From Methanobacteriaceae archaeon (GTDB taxonomy: Archaea > Methanobacteriota > Methanobacteria > Methanobacteriales > Methanobacteriaceae): a stretch of DNA of 52,746 bases. The notes beneath the pieces were generated by a model. That model was not told the DNA's origin. It saw nothing but the letters and a program-made list of their open reading frames with translations, and did not search any database. The DNA lies in contig CAAFWR010000008.1 in NCBI GenBank assembly GCA_900766745.1, positions 1 to 52,746 on the forward strand. Reading direction: 5' to 3'. Positions 44,818 to 52,746 of this stretch are shown in pieces; positions within the stretch are counted from its first letter, which is position 1, and each line of letters opens with the position of its first letter. The position numbers and the translations under genes were made by a program.

Positions 44818-45300
44818 ATGAAAGGAAAAGTATGGAAATTTGGAAATGACATTGATACTGACATTATTCTTCCAGGAAGATATCTGATTTACACCGATGA
44901 AGAAAGGTTATCTGAGCACTGCATGGAAGGTTTAGATGAAGATTTTAATGAAAAATTCGATAAAGGCGACTTTATTGTAGCTGGAAACAATTTTGGTTGT
45001 GGATCTTCCCGTGAACATGCTCCAATAGCCCTTAAAGGACTTGGTGTTTCAGCTGTAATTGCAGAATCATTTGCAAGAATATTCTACAGAAACTCAACAA
45101 ATGTAGGAGTTCCTTTACTTGAAGCACCTGGAATAACAGACCTTGTAGAAGAAGGAGAAGAGATTGAAGTAGATATGGAGAAAGGAACCATCACATCACA
45201 AAATGGTGAAAGCATTACCTTTAAAAAATTACCTCCATTCATGTTAGAAATTCTAGAAAAAGGTGGGTTAATTGAGTACCTCAAACAAAAAAAACAATAA
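44818..45300 (+). CDS. leuD: 3-isopropylmalate dehydratase small subunit
   Basis: 160-residue swivelling subunit that provides substrate specificity. Motifs are [33 protein letters not shown] and [16 protein letters not shown]. The specificity loop reads RYLIYTDEE: isopropylmalate isomerases of methanogens have the hydrophobic YLVY-type sequence, whereas homoaconitases have YLRT. This favours leucine synthesis. ATG 44818 is preferred over GTG 44809 because GGAGTGA (44806-44812), spanning the leuC stop, then lies 5 nt upstream. Confidence 0.9.
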   Translation: MKGKVWKFGNDIDTDIILPGRYLIYTDEERLSEHCMEGLDEDFNEKFDKGDFIVAGNNFGCGSSREHAPIALKGLGVSAVIAESFARIFYRNSTNVGVPLLEAPGITDLVEEGEEIEVDMEKGTITSQNGESITFKKLPPFMLEILEKGGLIEYLKQKKQ

Positions 45301-46282
45301 ATACCAAATTGCAATAGTACCTGGAGACGGAATCGGTCAGGAAGTAATGGAAGCTACTTTATCAGTTTTGGAAGGTCTTGATTTAGACTTTGATTATGTT
45401 TTTGGAGAAGCCGGTGACGAATGTCTTGAAAAAAATGGCGTAGCTCTTCCTGAAGAAACACTTGATATAATTAGAAATGCCGATGCATGTTTATTTGGAG
45501 CTGCTGGCGAAAGTGCATCAAGCGTTATTGTAAAAATACGTCAGGAAATGAAGATGTTTGCAAATCTAAGACCTGTAAAGTCTTATCCTAACACCAAATC
45601 ACTGTCTGACAACATTGACTTTATGATTGTTCGTGAAAATACTGAAGGGATGTACATTGCAGATGAAGAGGAATATACCCCTGAAGGGGCTATTGCAAGA
45701 CGTATAATCACTCGTGAAGCAGAAGAACGTATCATAAGATACGCATTCGAATATGCAAAAGAAAACAACAAAAGCAAAGTAACAGCAGTCCATAAAGCAA
45801 ATGTCCTTAAAAAAACCGACGGATTGTTTAAAGAGATATTCTATGAAGTAGCTAAGGAATATCCCGAAATTGAAACAGAAGATTTTTATGTAGACGCAAC
45901 TGCAATGTATCTTATAACAAATCCTCAAAACTTTGAAGTGATTGTAACAACCAACCTATTTGGGGACATACTTTCAGATGAAGGGGCAGGAATTGTTGGC
46001 GGACTTGGACTATTGCCATCAGCCAACATCGGTTTGGATGCAGCATTATTTGAACCAGTTCACGGTTCTGCGCCAGATATTGCAGGAGAAAAAAAAGCAA
46101 ATCCAACAGCTATGCTCTTGTCAGCAGTAATGATGCTTAGATATTTAAATGAAAATGAAGCGGCGGATAAACTTGATAAAGCTATTTTAAAAATATTAAG
46201 TGAAGGAAAAACTTTAACTGGCGATTTGGGAGGAAATTCAAACACTTTTGAAATGGCCGAAGCTATTAAAAAAGAACTATAG
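45272..46282 (+). CDS. leuB: 3-isopropylmalate dehydrogenase (isocitrate/isopropylmalate dehydrogenase family)
   Basis: 336-residue beta-decarboxylating dehydrogenase: VPGDGIGQEVMEATL at the N-terminus, VRENTEGMYIADEE (substrate loop, about 112-125), HKANVLKKTDGLF with the catalytic Lys, DATAMYLITNP and the NAD-site FEPVHGSAPDIAGEKKANP. Linkage to leuC-leuD supports the leucine enzyme over homoisocitrate dehydrogenase (AksF), which is the main alternative. Initiation is at TTG 45272, 29 nt inside leuD, with GGTGGG at 45263-45267 as ribosome binding site, so the two are overlapping and coupled. Confidence 0.88.
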   Translation: MSTSNKKNNKYQIAIVPGDGIGQEVMEATLSVLEGLDLDFDYVFGEAGDECLEKNGVALPEETLDIIRNADACLFGAAGESASSVIVKIRQEMKMFANLRPVKSYPNTKSLSDNIDFMIVRENTEGMYIADEEEYTPEGAIARRIITREAEERIIRYAFEYAKENNKSKVTAVHKANVLKKTDGLFKEIFYEVAKEYPEIETEDFYVDATAMYLITNPQNFEVIVTTNLFGDILSDEGAGIVGGLGLLPSANIGLDAALFEPVHGSAPDIAGEKKANPTAMLLSAVMMLRYLNENEAADKLDKAILKILSEGKTLTGDLGGNSNTFEMAEAIKKEL

Positions 46283-46292
46283 GTGACATATA

Positions 46293-48677
46293 ATGGCAGA
46301 GACTTTAGAATTGAAAGATGGCATTAGCGTAGTGGTTCCTTCATATAAAAGCGAAAAACATGTGAAAAAACTTTTAAATTCCCTTAAGCAGCAAAGCTTA
46401 GACAACAAGCTCTTTGAAACTATTTTCATTATTAACGGGGAAGAGGACGGCACCCCAAACATGATAAGGGACTTTCAAGAAAACAACCCTGAAATGAACA
46501 TTGTATTGATCCGCAGTGAAAAAGGAGCGAGCAATGCCCGTAACAAGGGAATTTTAGAAGCCCAAAGGAAATACACAACATTCATTGACGACGACGACTA
46601 TATCAGTCCAAGCTATCTTGAGAAATTCCTAGAGCATGCCGAACCTAACAGAATAGTGATTGGAAATTTTCTAGACGTTGATGAAGACAGTGGGGAAATC
46701 AAAGAATCATATATGGCTGAAGCTCTCAAAGACAAGAAAGGAGAGATTGAAGACCCATATAACGAAATCGCCAGCGTTCTTGTCATGATGACCAATAAGC
46801 TCATCCCTACAGAATACGTTAAGGACAACCTTTTCAATACAGAGTTAACCAGCGGAGAGGATTTAGTCTATTATGCCTCATTATACGTCAAGAACGATTT
46901 CAAATTCTACATGTTGGATAAAGAGGAAGAGGCCATTTATTATAGGCTATTGAGATCGAATTCTATATCCAGACAAGACACTAGCTACAAATTCAATGTT
47001 GATGATCGCCTGAATGTTATTAATGAGCTTAATGCATCTCTTAAGGTTGCTGAAAATGAAGATATACACTTGTTAATTAGAAATACAATAATTTCACAGA
47101 TCTTATTTATTAATAAATATCTTAAAGAAAATCCTAATGATTTAAAAAAGGTTTTAAAGGATATAGGAGAATATGAGTTAGAATATTTCCCTTATAAATA
47201 TCTAAATGAAGATGATATTAAAAAATTTGAGGAACCAAACAATGAACTCGTTATCTCATATTCATTTCCTCCAACAAGTGCAACTGCTAGTAATGTACTA
47301 GCTAAAAGAATTCTGAAAAACAAAAGAAAGGTTAGTATACTGGTTGGAACTCTCTTTGACCAACCTACAGATTACTCATTATTTGAAATCGTTTCAGAGT
47401 TTATCCATGAAGGAAATTATGTTGATATAGAGAATTTTTATTTTTATTTAGATGGCACTAAATTTGTTAATGAAGGTTTTAAGATATTAAATGAAATACC
47501 AACTTATGACAAGATTTATAGTAGAACACAATTTGTTCCTTCACATTTACTTGGATATTTCTATAAAGCAACACATGATACATTTTGGACTGCAGAATTT
47601 TCAGATCCGATGATTCGCGCATTAGATGGAGAATATATGAGTAGTCCCATTAACAATGAAGAATTAGTTGAAAGAATCAACAAATATCTTCCTGAAGGTG
47701 CTGATACTGTTAAAAACACTGATACTGTTAATGAAATAATCCAATATGTTACATTTCTAATGGCTGATGAAATTATATTTACCAATGAAAACCAAAAAGC
47801 TATAATGCTTGAGGATTTTCCAAAAATAAAAAAAATGGTGGAAAATAAATCAAAAGTAATTCCTCATCCAACATTAGAAGAAAAATACTATTATATTAAA
47901 CAATCTGATTATGAAGTAGATGAAAACTATATTAATTTTGCTTATTTTGGATTTTTATACAAAAAAAGAAACTTTGAAGAATTTATAGCCGGTTTTACCA
48001 ATTTAAATAAAGAATTTAAAGACAAATTCAGATTACACATATTCACACCAACTAAAACAGCATTTGAAAATATTATGCCTCCAGAACTTCTTGAAAAAAC
48101 AATAATAAACGAGTCAGTAGACTATCTTGAATTTTTAAACTTAACAACAAAAATGGATGTTTTACTTGCAGAAGATGCGAAAACAGACCACCTATATGAT
48201 ATAAATCCATTTTTACCTTCGAAAATATCTGATTACAAAGGAAGTGGAAGAGACATATGGGCAATCTGTGAGAAAGGAAGTATAATGGATGGAATGGATG
48301 AAATAAAATACAAATCCTACCTAAACGATTTAAACTCCTCTAAAATAACCATAAACAAAATAATGTCTGATAAGTTAGGAATAGAAACAGAAATTACAGA
48401 ACTGAAACAAGAAGACATTGACAAATACTATCAGGGAAAATATAATTACTTAATAGACAATGTAATAGATTTAAGCTCAATAAAAGATCAGTTTGATATA
48501 GAACAAAAGAAATATGTAGCTAAAGTACAAGAGTATGAAAATGAAATACAAGAAAATAATGCTAGAATTCAAGAATATAAGGATTATACAAACTATTTGA
48601 GAAAATGGATGAGGCCTCGCTTTGTTTTTAAAATAATAAAAAAAATAAGAAGCATATATAGAAAACTTAAAAGTTGA
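46293..48677 (+). CDS. bifunctional glycosyltransferase: GT2 plus C-terminal GT-B-like domain
   Basis: 794 residues. The first 230 are a GT2 domain: VVPSYKSEKHVKKLLNSLKQ, ASNARNKGILEAQRKYTTF and the metal motif FIDDDDYIS (about residues 95-103), with ELTSGEDLVYYASLYVK near the acceptor site. From about 330 on lies a second domain (ELVISYSFPPTSATASNVLAK, then YFGFLYKKRNFEEFIAGF and a FLPSKISDYKGSGRDIWAI region) resembling a GT4-type enzyme. It ends in a short coiled coil (about 740-775) and a basic tail that may bind membrane. Base composition drops sharply at about 47000. RBS AGGTGA lies before ATG. It follows leuB by 10 nt, an odd partner. Confidence 0.85.
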   Translation: MAETLELKDGISVVVPSYKSEKHVKKLLNSLKQQSLDNKLFETIFIINGEEDGTPNMIRDFQENNPEMNIVLIRSEKGASNARNKGILEAQRKYTTFIDDDDYISPSYLEKFLEHAEPNRIVIGNFLDVDEDSGEIKESYMAEALKDKKGEIEDPYNEIASVLVMMTNKLIPTEYVKDNLFNTELTSGEDLVYYASLYVKNDFKFYMLDKEEEAIYYRLLRSNSISRQDTSYKFNVDDRLNVINELNASLKVAENEDIHLLIRNTIISQILFINKYLKENPNDLKKVLKDIGEYELEYFPYKYLNEDDIKKFEEPNNELVISYSFPPTSATASNVLAKRILKNKRKVSILVGTLFDQPTDYSLFEIVSEFIHEGNYVDIENFYFYLDGTKFVNEGFKILNEIPTYDKIYSRTQFVPSHLLGYFYKATHDTFWTAEFSDPMIRALDGEYMSSPINNEELVERINKYLPEGADTVKNTDTVNEIIQYVTFLMADEIIFTNENQKAIMLEDFPKIKKMVENKSKVIPHPTLEEKYYYIKQSDYEVDENYINFAYFGFLYKKRNFEEFIAGFTNLNKEFKDKFRLHIFTPTKTAFENIMPPELLEKTIINESVDYLEFLNLTTKMDVLLAEDAKTDHLYDINPFLPSKISDYKGSGRDIWAICEKGSIMDGMDEIKYKSYLNDLNSSKITINKIMSDKLGIETEITELKQEDIDKYYQGKYNYLIDNVIDLSSIKDQFDIEQKKYVAKVQEYENEIQENNARIQEYKDYTNYLRKWMRPRFVFKIIKKIRSIYRKLKS

Positions 48678-48732
48678 ATGTTAAAAAGATTAATAAACTA
48701 AAATTAATATAACTGATATAAGGAGGATAAAA

Positions 48733-48828
48733 ATGAAATTTACAAAATTACAATTTGCCGCAATATTTATTATAGTAATTATGGTCTTTAGTGCAGTTGT
48801 TGGATTTTTACTCCCATTATTCATCTAA
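48733..48828 (+). CDS. 31-residue single-helix membrane peptide
   Basis: MKFTKLQFAAIF begins the peptide, followed by a hydrophobic helix with one Gly and Pro (GFLLPLFI) at the end. The gene has the strongest ribosome binding site in the area: AGGAGG at 48721-48726, 6 nt before ATG 48733, directly after an A/T-rich promoter-like segment. It lies 24 nt ahead of ribH. The strong initiation signal and typical membrane-peptide composition argue for a real small protein of unknown role, too short for most gene finders. Confidence 0.6.
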   Translation: MKFTKLQFAAIFIIVIMVFSAVVGFLLPLFI

Positions 48829-48852
48829 AAAGAATTAACAGGAATGATTAGA

Positions 48853-49269
48853 ATGGTAAAATATAGAATAGGTGCTGTAGTAGCAGAATTTAATTATGAT
48901 ATAACTCAAATGATGTTAGGTCTTGCAAAAGAAGAAGCTAGAAACAGAGACTGTGAAATCACTCAAGTAGTTACTGTCCCTGGAGTATTTGATATGGGTT
49001 TAATTGTTAAAAAATTACTTGAAAAAGATGACATTGATGCTGTAGTTGCAATCGGTGCTGTCATTGAAGGTGCAACTGACCACGATCAAATCGTAGCACA
49101 ACACGCTTCACGTAAAATAGCTGATTTATCTTTGGAATATGAAAAACCAGTTACCCTCGGTATCAGCGGTCCTGGAATGACCCGTCTTGATGCTCACAGA
49201 CGTATTGACATGGGAAAAAAGGCTGTAGATGCAGCCATCAAAATGTGTGACAGATTAAGCGAAATTTAA
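48853..49269 (+). CDS. ribH: 6,7-dimethyl-8-ribityllumazine synthase
   Basis: Condenses the 5-amino-ribitylaminouracil and dihydroxybutanone phosphate precursors to lumazine, for riboflavin and by extension FAD and F420-related flavin chemistry. The 138-residue protein is the family length. Motifs are VAEFNYDITQMM, TVPGVFDMGLIVKKLL, AIGAVIEGATDHDQIVAQHA with the catalytic His, and PVTLGISGPGMTRLDAHRRI. ATG 48853 is preferred over ATG 48844 because GGAATGAT then serves as ribosome binding site. The next gene follows by 9 nt. Confidence 0.95.
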   Translation: MVKYRIGAVVAEFNYDITQMMLGLAKEEARNRDCEITQVVTVPGVFDMGLIVKKLLEKDDIDAVVAIGAVIEGATDHDQIVAQHASRKIADLSLEYEKPVTLGISGPGMTRLDAHRRIDMGKKAVDAAIKMCDRLSEI

Positions 49270-49278
49270 GATGATTAA

Positions 49279-50217
49279 ATGGAAATCCTTAAACCTAACC
49301 AATTAAAAGAAAAATTTAACGATCCATGGATTGCACCATATGAAAAGGTTTTGACTCTAGTAGATGGAGATAAAGTTGAATTAATAGAATTTCATCCCTG
49401 TATCTCTGGTTCTCACTGGTTACTTAATCAATACAGAAATAACAGTGAATTAATTGATTCAGCTTACCGTGACGGAAATAAACATGTTTATTCCTGTCAT
49501 GTTGGATCCGCTCCATTAGACCTTAAGGCTAGCTTCAATGCAGCAGGAATCGATGAAATTTCAGTTGAAGGTGATGAGGTAAAAGTAACACATTCTGGTC
49601 TTGCTGGAGCTGGTGTTGGAGCTGGAATGTGTAGAGGAATGGGTGAAGGAGTAAAATACATTGAGCTTTTAGAAGTAGGCGGAGGTTCAAAACCTGGAAA
49701 AGCTACTGTTGTAACTCCTAAACTTGAAAAAGTGGTTATCGGTATTGATGATACTGATACAAAAGATGCTGGAGCTACCTGGACCATGGCCCATAATTTA
49801 GGTATGGAACTTAAAAAGGAAGGTTTTGAATACCTGGACCACATTATTGTTCAGCTATATCCACATAATCCTCATAAAACTCAAAATTGTGTTTCAATTG
49901 CACTTACTTTTGGTGTTCCTGCTGATAAAAAAGAGGAACTTATTGAAAGAACAATAGAACTTCTCAAAAGAGATACATTATCTGATAAAACTGCAATAGC
50001 TATTTTAGAAGGTCTGGACATACCTGAAAAACTAAGAGAATATTCAATAGCTACTAAAAGTGGAATGATGGATATTGAAACTGCTGAGAAGACTGCAGAA
50101 GAATTAGGCATTCCATTAATAGCTGTTACAGGGGAACAGGGAAAAGTCGGTGCATTAGCTGCTCTTGGACTTTATAATGACGTTGAAGAAGCAGTAAAAG
50201 TTTATGATAAAAAATAA
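49279..50217 (+). CDS. methanogenesis marker 11-like protein
   Basis: 312 residues. The first half holds EFHPCISGSHWLLNQYRN, a Cys/His-rich YSCHVGSAPLDLKASF and the glycine-rich SGLAGAGVGAGMCRGMGEGV (about 110-129). The second half begins with VIGIDDTDTKDAGATW (about 152-167), like the GIDDTDS ATP/metal motif of TiaS, the agmatine-tRNA synthetase. I assign it to the methanogen-specific marker 11 family on this combination. ATP-dependent chemistry is an inference from the DDTD motif; the substrate is unknown. It is probably co-transcribed with ribH. Confidence 0.78.
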   Translation: MEILKPNQLKEKFNDPWIAPYEKVLTLVDGDKVELIEFHPCISGSHWLLNQYRNNSELIDSAYRDGNKHVYSCHVGSAPLDLKASFNAAGIDEISVEGDEVKVTHSGLAGAGVGAGMCRGMGEGVKYIELLEVGGGSKPGKATVVTPKLEKVVIGIDDTDTKDAGATWTMAHNLGMELKKEGFEYLDHIIVQLYPHNPHKTQNCVSIALTFGVPADKKEELIERTIELLKRDTLSDKTAIAILEGLDIPEKLREYSIATKSGMMDIETAEKTAEELGIPLIAVTGEQGKVGALAALGLYNDVEEAVKVYDKK

Positions 50218-50240
50218 ACTTTCTTTTTTTATTTTTCATA

Positions 50241-51938
50241 TTAACTTTTAAATTCTAAAAAGATTCCCTGCTGTGAGTTTAAAAAGTGTTTAACCGAATT
50301 TGTTGTAACATTTTCTATGTTGATTTTAATAATATGATGATCTACATTAAGTATTTGGCTTTTGTTAGAGAAATCTCCACCATTATAATTTAATTCATAG
50401 ATTACTCTGTCATTATATGTTATTTTATAGGTCTGATTGTTTTCAAAACAACCTGATATATGGCCATAGGATTTGTTATCAATCTCAATATCCATAACAA
50501 CAGCCTCACTAGATGTATCCGTTATTATAAAGTTATCTATAAGAGTTATATTGTCTATTTCGCCAATTGTATGATGGGCAAGAGACTTTGAGAAGATCGT
50601 ATCTAAGCGGCTATTTTGAATTGAATCTCCATTTTTAAGATTTAATGCCTGTTTAACTTCATTTGGAAGACCTAATGTATAAGGCTCATCAGGATTCGTT
50701 TCATTAATCGAATAGGATTTAGCATTAATCGACAACAAATCACCATAGCTAAGACCTAAAGTCTCTAATGCATCTGATGGCATTCTAATAAAGTTCGATT
50801 CATTTAATGTCTCTACAGTAAATGGGCCTCTTACAGCTATCTTATTGTCAACATCTGAGAATAATATAAGGTTTCTTGAAGAGGGTTCAATAGAAATAGT
50901 TCCATTTTCCAAAGTAGCTGCACCGATAAATGTTGATATCATTAACACAAGTATAATAACTGATACTATTACTGGAAAATGAATTTTAATAAATGATTTG
51001 ACCAGGTTCCTTCTTGGAATTCTTTTAAATATTGAAATTGATTTTGTTATTACTTTAATTAGATAATAAATAGATAATGCCACTCCACTAACCACTATAA
51101 TAACTCCAAGTTCTAAAGGAACGAATTTTACGAAAAATATTGTAAATAATCCTAAAATTATTAATGACAATCCTACAATAAGCATTCTAATGAAGAACCC
51201 TATATCATCAATCATCACAATTCTACCATACTTATTTGCACGATCCATAATTGTTCTAACAACTTCATTTGCCATCATGTGCAAATCGGATAAAGGTGAC
51301 ATGTCATGCTCAATTTCCCCGATATCCACTTCCAGAATAGATATTCCATGAACGTCAGCGTCTAATACAATACCTACATCAACACCGTAATCAGGTTCAA
51401 AATCGATTTTTTTAAGTGCAGATTTTTTAGCTGCAAACTGTCCGCTTAAAGGTTGTTTAAATGAAATTTCTGGGAAAAAAAAGTTTAAAAGAGGTTTTGC
51501 AGTTAATTCAGTTACCCGTCCGCTTGCACGAGCAAACTTAGTTTTTGTAATTTCAGTTTTGCCTTCTAAAATTGGCCTAATAATAGCATCTACTTTATGT
51601 GTTGTGAGGTTAGATATATCAGCGTCAATAAAGACAATGATATCAGCATCACTAAATTTATAACCCGTTTTTATAGCTTCACCCTTACCTTTATTCTTTG
51701 GATGTGATATGACTGTTGCTCCACTACCTCTAGCTATTTCAGCAGTATTATCAGTTGACCCATCATCAACTACGATAATATCATCTACATATTTTACCTT
51801 CTTTATAACATCAATAACTGCATCAACATTCTCTGCTTCGTTAAATGCTGGTAAAATTACTGCAACTTTTTGATAAACCTTATCTGAAGATTTAATTGAT
51901 GCTAATAAAAAAGTAAGCAATACTAAAAACCAAGCCAA
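50241..51938 (-). CDS. DPM1-like family 2 glycosyltransferase with membrane and AbrB-like C-terminal region
   Basis: 565 residues. A short N-terminal hydrophobic helix is followed by a dolichol-phosphate-sugar synthase-like domain: VAVILPAFNEAENVDAVID, VVDDGSTDNTAEIA, HPKNKGKGEAIKTGYK and the metal motif FIDADI (about residues 109-114), then QPLSGQFAAKKSAL. Three membrane helices lie at about 250-345. The last 200 residues are soluble, probably outside, with two segments IRMPSDALETLGLSYGDLLS and LGLPNEVKQALNLKNGDSI like the swapped-hairpin AbrB/SpoVT motif, and many N-glycosylation sequons. It starts at TTG 51938 with GGTGG (51949-51945) 6 nt upstream. Confidence 0.87.
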   Translation of the reverse strand: MAWFLVLLTFLLASIKSSDKVYQKVAVILPAFNEAENVDAVIDVIKKVKYVDDIIVVDDGSTDNTAEIARGSGATVISHPKNKGKGEAIKTGYKFSDADIIVFIDADISNLTTHKVDAIIRPILEGKTEITKTKFARASGRVTELTAKPLLNFFFPEISFKQPLSGQFAAKKSALKKIDFEPDYGVDVGIVLDADVHGISILEVDIGEIEHDMSPLSDLHMMANEVVRTIMDRANKYGRIVMIDDIGFFIRMLIVGLSLIILGLFTIFFVKFVPLELGVIIVVSGVALSIYYLIKVITKSISIFKRIPRRNLVKSFIKIHFPVIVSVIILVLMISTFIGAATLENGTISIEPSSRNLILFSDVDNKIAVRGPFTVETLNESNFIRMPSDALETLGLSYGDLLSINAKSYSINETNPDEPYTLGLPNEVKQALNLKNGDSIQNSRLDTIFSKSLAHHTIGEIDNITLIDNFIITDTSSEAVVMDIEIDNKSYGHISGCFENNQTYKITYNDRVIYELNYNGGDFSNKSQILNVDHHIIKINIENVTTNSVKHFLNSQQGIFLEFKS

Positions 51939-51949
51939 TGTTATCCACC

Positions 51950-52220
51950 AATATTTTTTTATTCACCAAATATATCTGTTATTTAATTAGTATAAAGGTT
52001 TTTATAAAAAAAACTTTTATAATATCAATCTAATAAGCTATTTTTCAGCTTAAAAGTATTATATGCATTGTTTTAATTCTTATTTTTAGTATTTTTATGA
52101 TTGAGTTAATATTTATTAGTGTTATTTAATTTACTGGTTAAAATTGGGTTTTAAATATATTAGCTATTCCCATGTTAGATGGCATGTGAACTCTTTTTTG
52201 ATTGTTAAATATATATAACT
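51950..52220. other. AT-rich intergenic region
   Basis: No gene found. The segment carries several TATA-like runs (e.g. around 52010-52020 for the minus-strand gene) and is otherwise low-complexity A/T. Confidence 0.4.
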
Positions 52221-52254
52221 AAAAAAGATAATGGGAGGAGTGGAGTTTCCCATT
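52221..52254 (-). terminator. hairpin plus T-run terminator for the Rpn relic
   Basis: AATGGGA (52230-52236) and TCCCATT (52248-52254) form a 7-bp stem with an 11-nt loop. On the minus strand it is followed after a short spacer by six T (complement of 52221-52226). It lies 17 nt past the stop codon at 52271. Confidence 0.6.
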
Positions 52255-52270
52255 TCATCTAAAAAAAATA

Positions 52271-52640
52271 TTATTTGAGGTTTTCAATTTCTTCTTTTGA
52301 TAAATCAGTAATCTTTATGATATTATTTATAGACATGTCTGCTTTTAACATGTTTTTAGCAAGATTAAACTTAGTATTTCTACTACCCTCTTTTATACCT
52401 GCTTGTTTTCCCGCTTCTATTCCTTCAATTAGACCTTTTTGTCTACCTTCTTTTATACCTTCTTGTCTACCCTTCTCAATTAGTATGTCAATTGCCTGTG
52501 ATTTCATTTGTATCTCCCCAAATATCTTTCTTTTTTTCTGTGTCTGTTATTGGTATATTTACTATCATTAGTTGTGTTACTTTTATGTAATCTAGATTTT
52601 CTTGAGGTATCTGTTTTATTTGGTTTGAATCAGATTATCA
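52271..52640 (-). pseudogene. C-terminal relic of an Rpn/PD-(D/E)XK nuclease-type transposase protein
   Basis: The open 78-residue part (ATG 52507 to 52271) is the typical tail of Rpn-family recombination-promoting nucleases: charged KEGRQKGLIEGIEAGKQAG repeats, then NLAKNMLKADMSINNIIKIT and LSKEEIENLK. The nuclease domain is missing. Upstream, in a different frame (about 52620-52510), codons read IPQENLDYIKVTQLMIVNIP and then DTEKKKDIWG before a stop, which may be a frameshifted part of the same gene. No good ribosome binding site leads the remaining ORF. Confidence 0.65.
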
Positions 52641-52718
52641 CAAAATTTACAAAAAAATTATAACCAAAGAGGAAAAAATAGTCCTTAAAATTAATATTCG
52701 TATTTGGGGGATAATAAT

Positions 52719-52746
52719 ATGTTTCATTGTTTAAAACTACGATTGA
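52719..52746 (+). CDS. possible start of a gene running off the window
   Basis: ATG 52719 follows GGGGGAT (52706-52712) at a suitable distance, and the frame (MFHCLKLRL) is open to the window end. Only nine codons are visible, so nothing can be said about function, and it may be chance. Confidence 0.25.

Noticed and set aside
45583..45928. Minus-strand Cys/Phe-rich open frames inside leuB
   Set aside because: Mirror of leuB codons; no start signals and no family resemblance.
43565..46282. leuC-leuD-leuB as the homoaconitase/homoisocitrate (coenzyme B, aks) genes
   Set aside because: The small-subunit loop reads YLIY, like isopropylmalate isomerase, and not YLRT as in homoaconitase, so the leucine assignment is preferred. 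Biochemistry would be needed to exclude dual use.
46293..48677. Large GT gene as an artefact of two genes fused by a sequencing error
   Set aside because: The frame is continuous through the composition step with no frame slip or stop, and two-domain GT2/GT-B proteins exist; a true fusion is simpler.
1..52746. tRNA, rRNA, SRP or RNase P RNA genes
   Set aside because: No G+C-rich block, TpsiC-arm sequence or cloverleaf arms were recognised by eye on either strand; a dedicated RNA scan would be decisive.

Overview
The window is a low-GC archaeal chromosome segment that looks like Methanobrevibacter or a close relative (Methanobacteriales). The reasons are archaeal-type DNA topoisomerase VI, RadA and RPA; a type II archaeal GAPDH; two proteins of the methanogenesis-marker type; glutamyl-tRNA reductase with precorrin-2 dehydrogenase (the route to F430); a Methanobrevibacter-style right-handed beta-helix adhesin-like protein; and a DUF4013 membrane protein. 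Promoters are A/T-rich TATA boxes and many ends are oligo-T. No tRNA, rRNA or CRISPR array was recognised. Genus assignment is inference from gene content.

Layout. 1-4070: two small unknown proteins, then top6B-top6A. 4194-6374: a polar amino-acid ABC importer (binding protein, permease, ATPase). 6375-7001: a gene-poor stretch holding a candidate structured RNA with its own TATA box and a hairpin plus T-run end. 7002-10418: small accessory genes (HMA-domain metallochaperone, CPBP protease, DGC-family protein, secreted Ig-like protein, DUF4013 protein), with a decayed copy of the gap promoter and start at about 7308-7380. 10533-13597: gap, an endonuclease IV-like TIM barrel and an AAA ATPase. 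13599-15907 (minus): marker-9-like protein, precorrin-2 dehydrogenase, hemA. 16068-17957: adhesin-like gene broken at both ends. 18271-21655 (minus): rpa-radA.

21757-40799 (minus) is a surface-polysaccharide island of about 19 kb. It holds a polyprenyl-phosphate sugar transferase, five intact GT2 enzymes, a GT4-like enzyme, a CDP-glycerol glycerophosphotransferase-like enzyme, an ABC-2 exporter whose ATPase carries an unusual N-terminal domain, a DUF2142 membrane protein, two 3-TM half-transporter-like proteins, and the complete dTDP-L-rhamnose set rfbDACB. wecC (UDP-ManNAc dehydrogenase) follows on the plus strand, then a DUF2264 protein on the minus strand. The picture is of a rhamnose- and ManNAcA-containing glycan assembled on a lipid carrier and exported by an ABC transporter. 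A third GT2 paralogue survives only as a 269-bp relic.

43565-46282: leuC-leuD-leuB (leucine biosynthesis, assigned from the small-subunit loop), followed by a bifunctional glycosyltransferase whose base composition changes mid-gene. 48733-50217: a 31-residue membrane peptide, ribH and a marker-11-like protein. 50241-51938 (minus): a DPM1-like glycosyltransferase with a membrane segment and a C-terminal domain containing AbrB-like hairpins. The window ends in an Rpn-type nuclease/transposase relic.

A recurring feature is TTG initiation behind a strong Shine-Dalgarno (top6B, AAA ATPase, hemA, leuB, the DPM1-like GT). A few genes have a TATA box only 25-32 nt from the start and no Shine-Dalgarno, suggesting leaderless messages.
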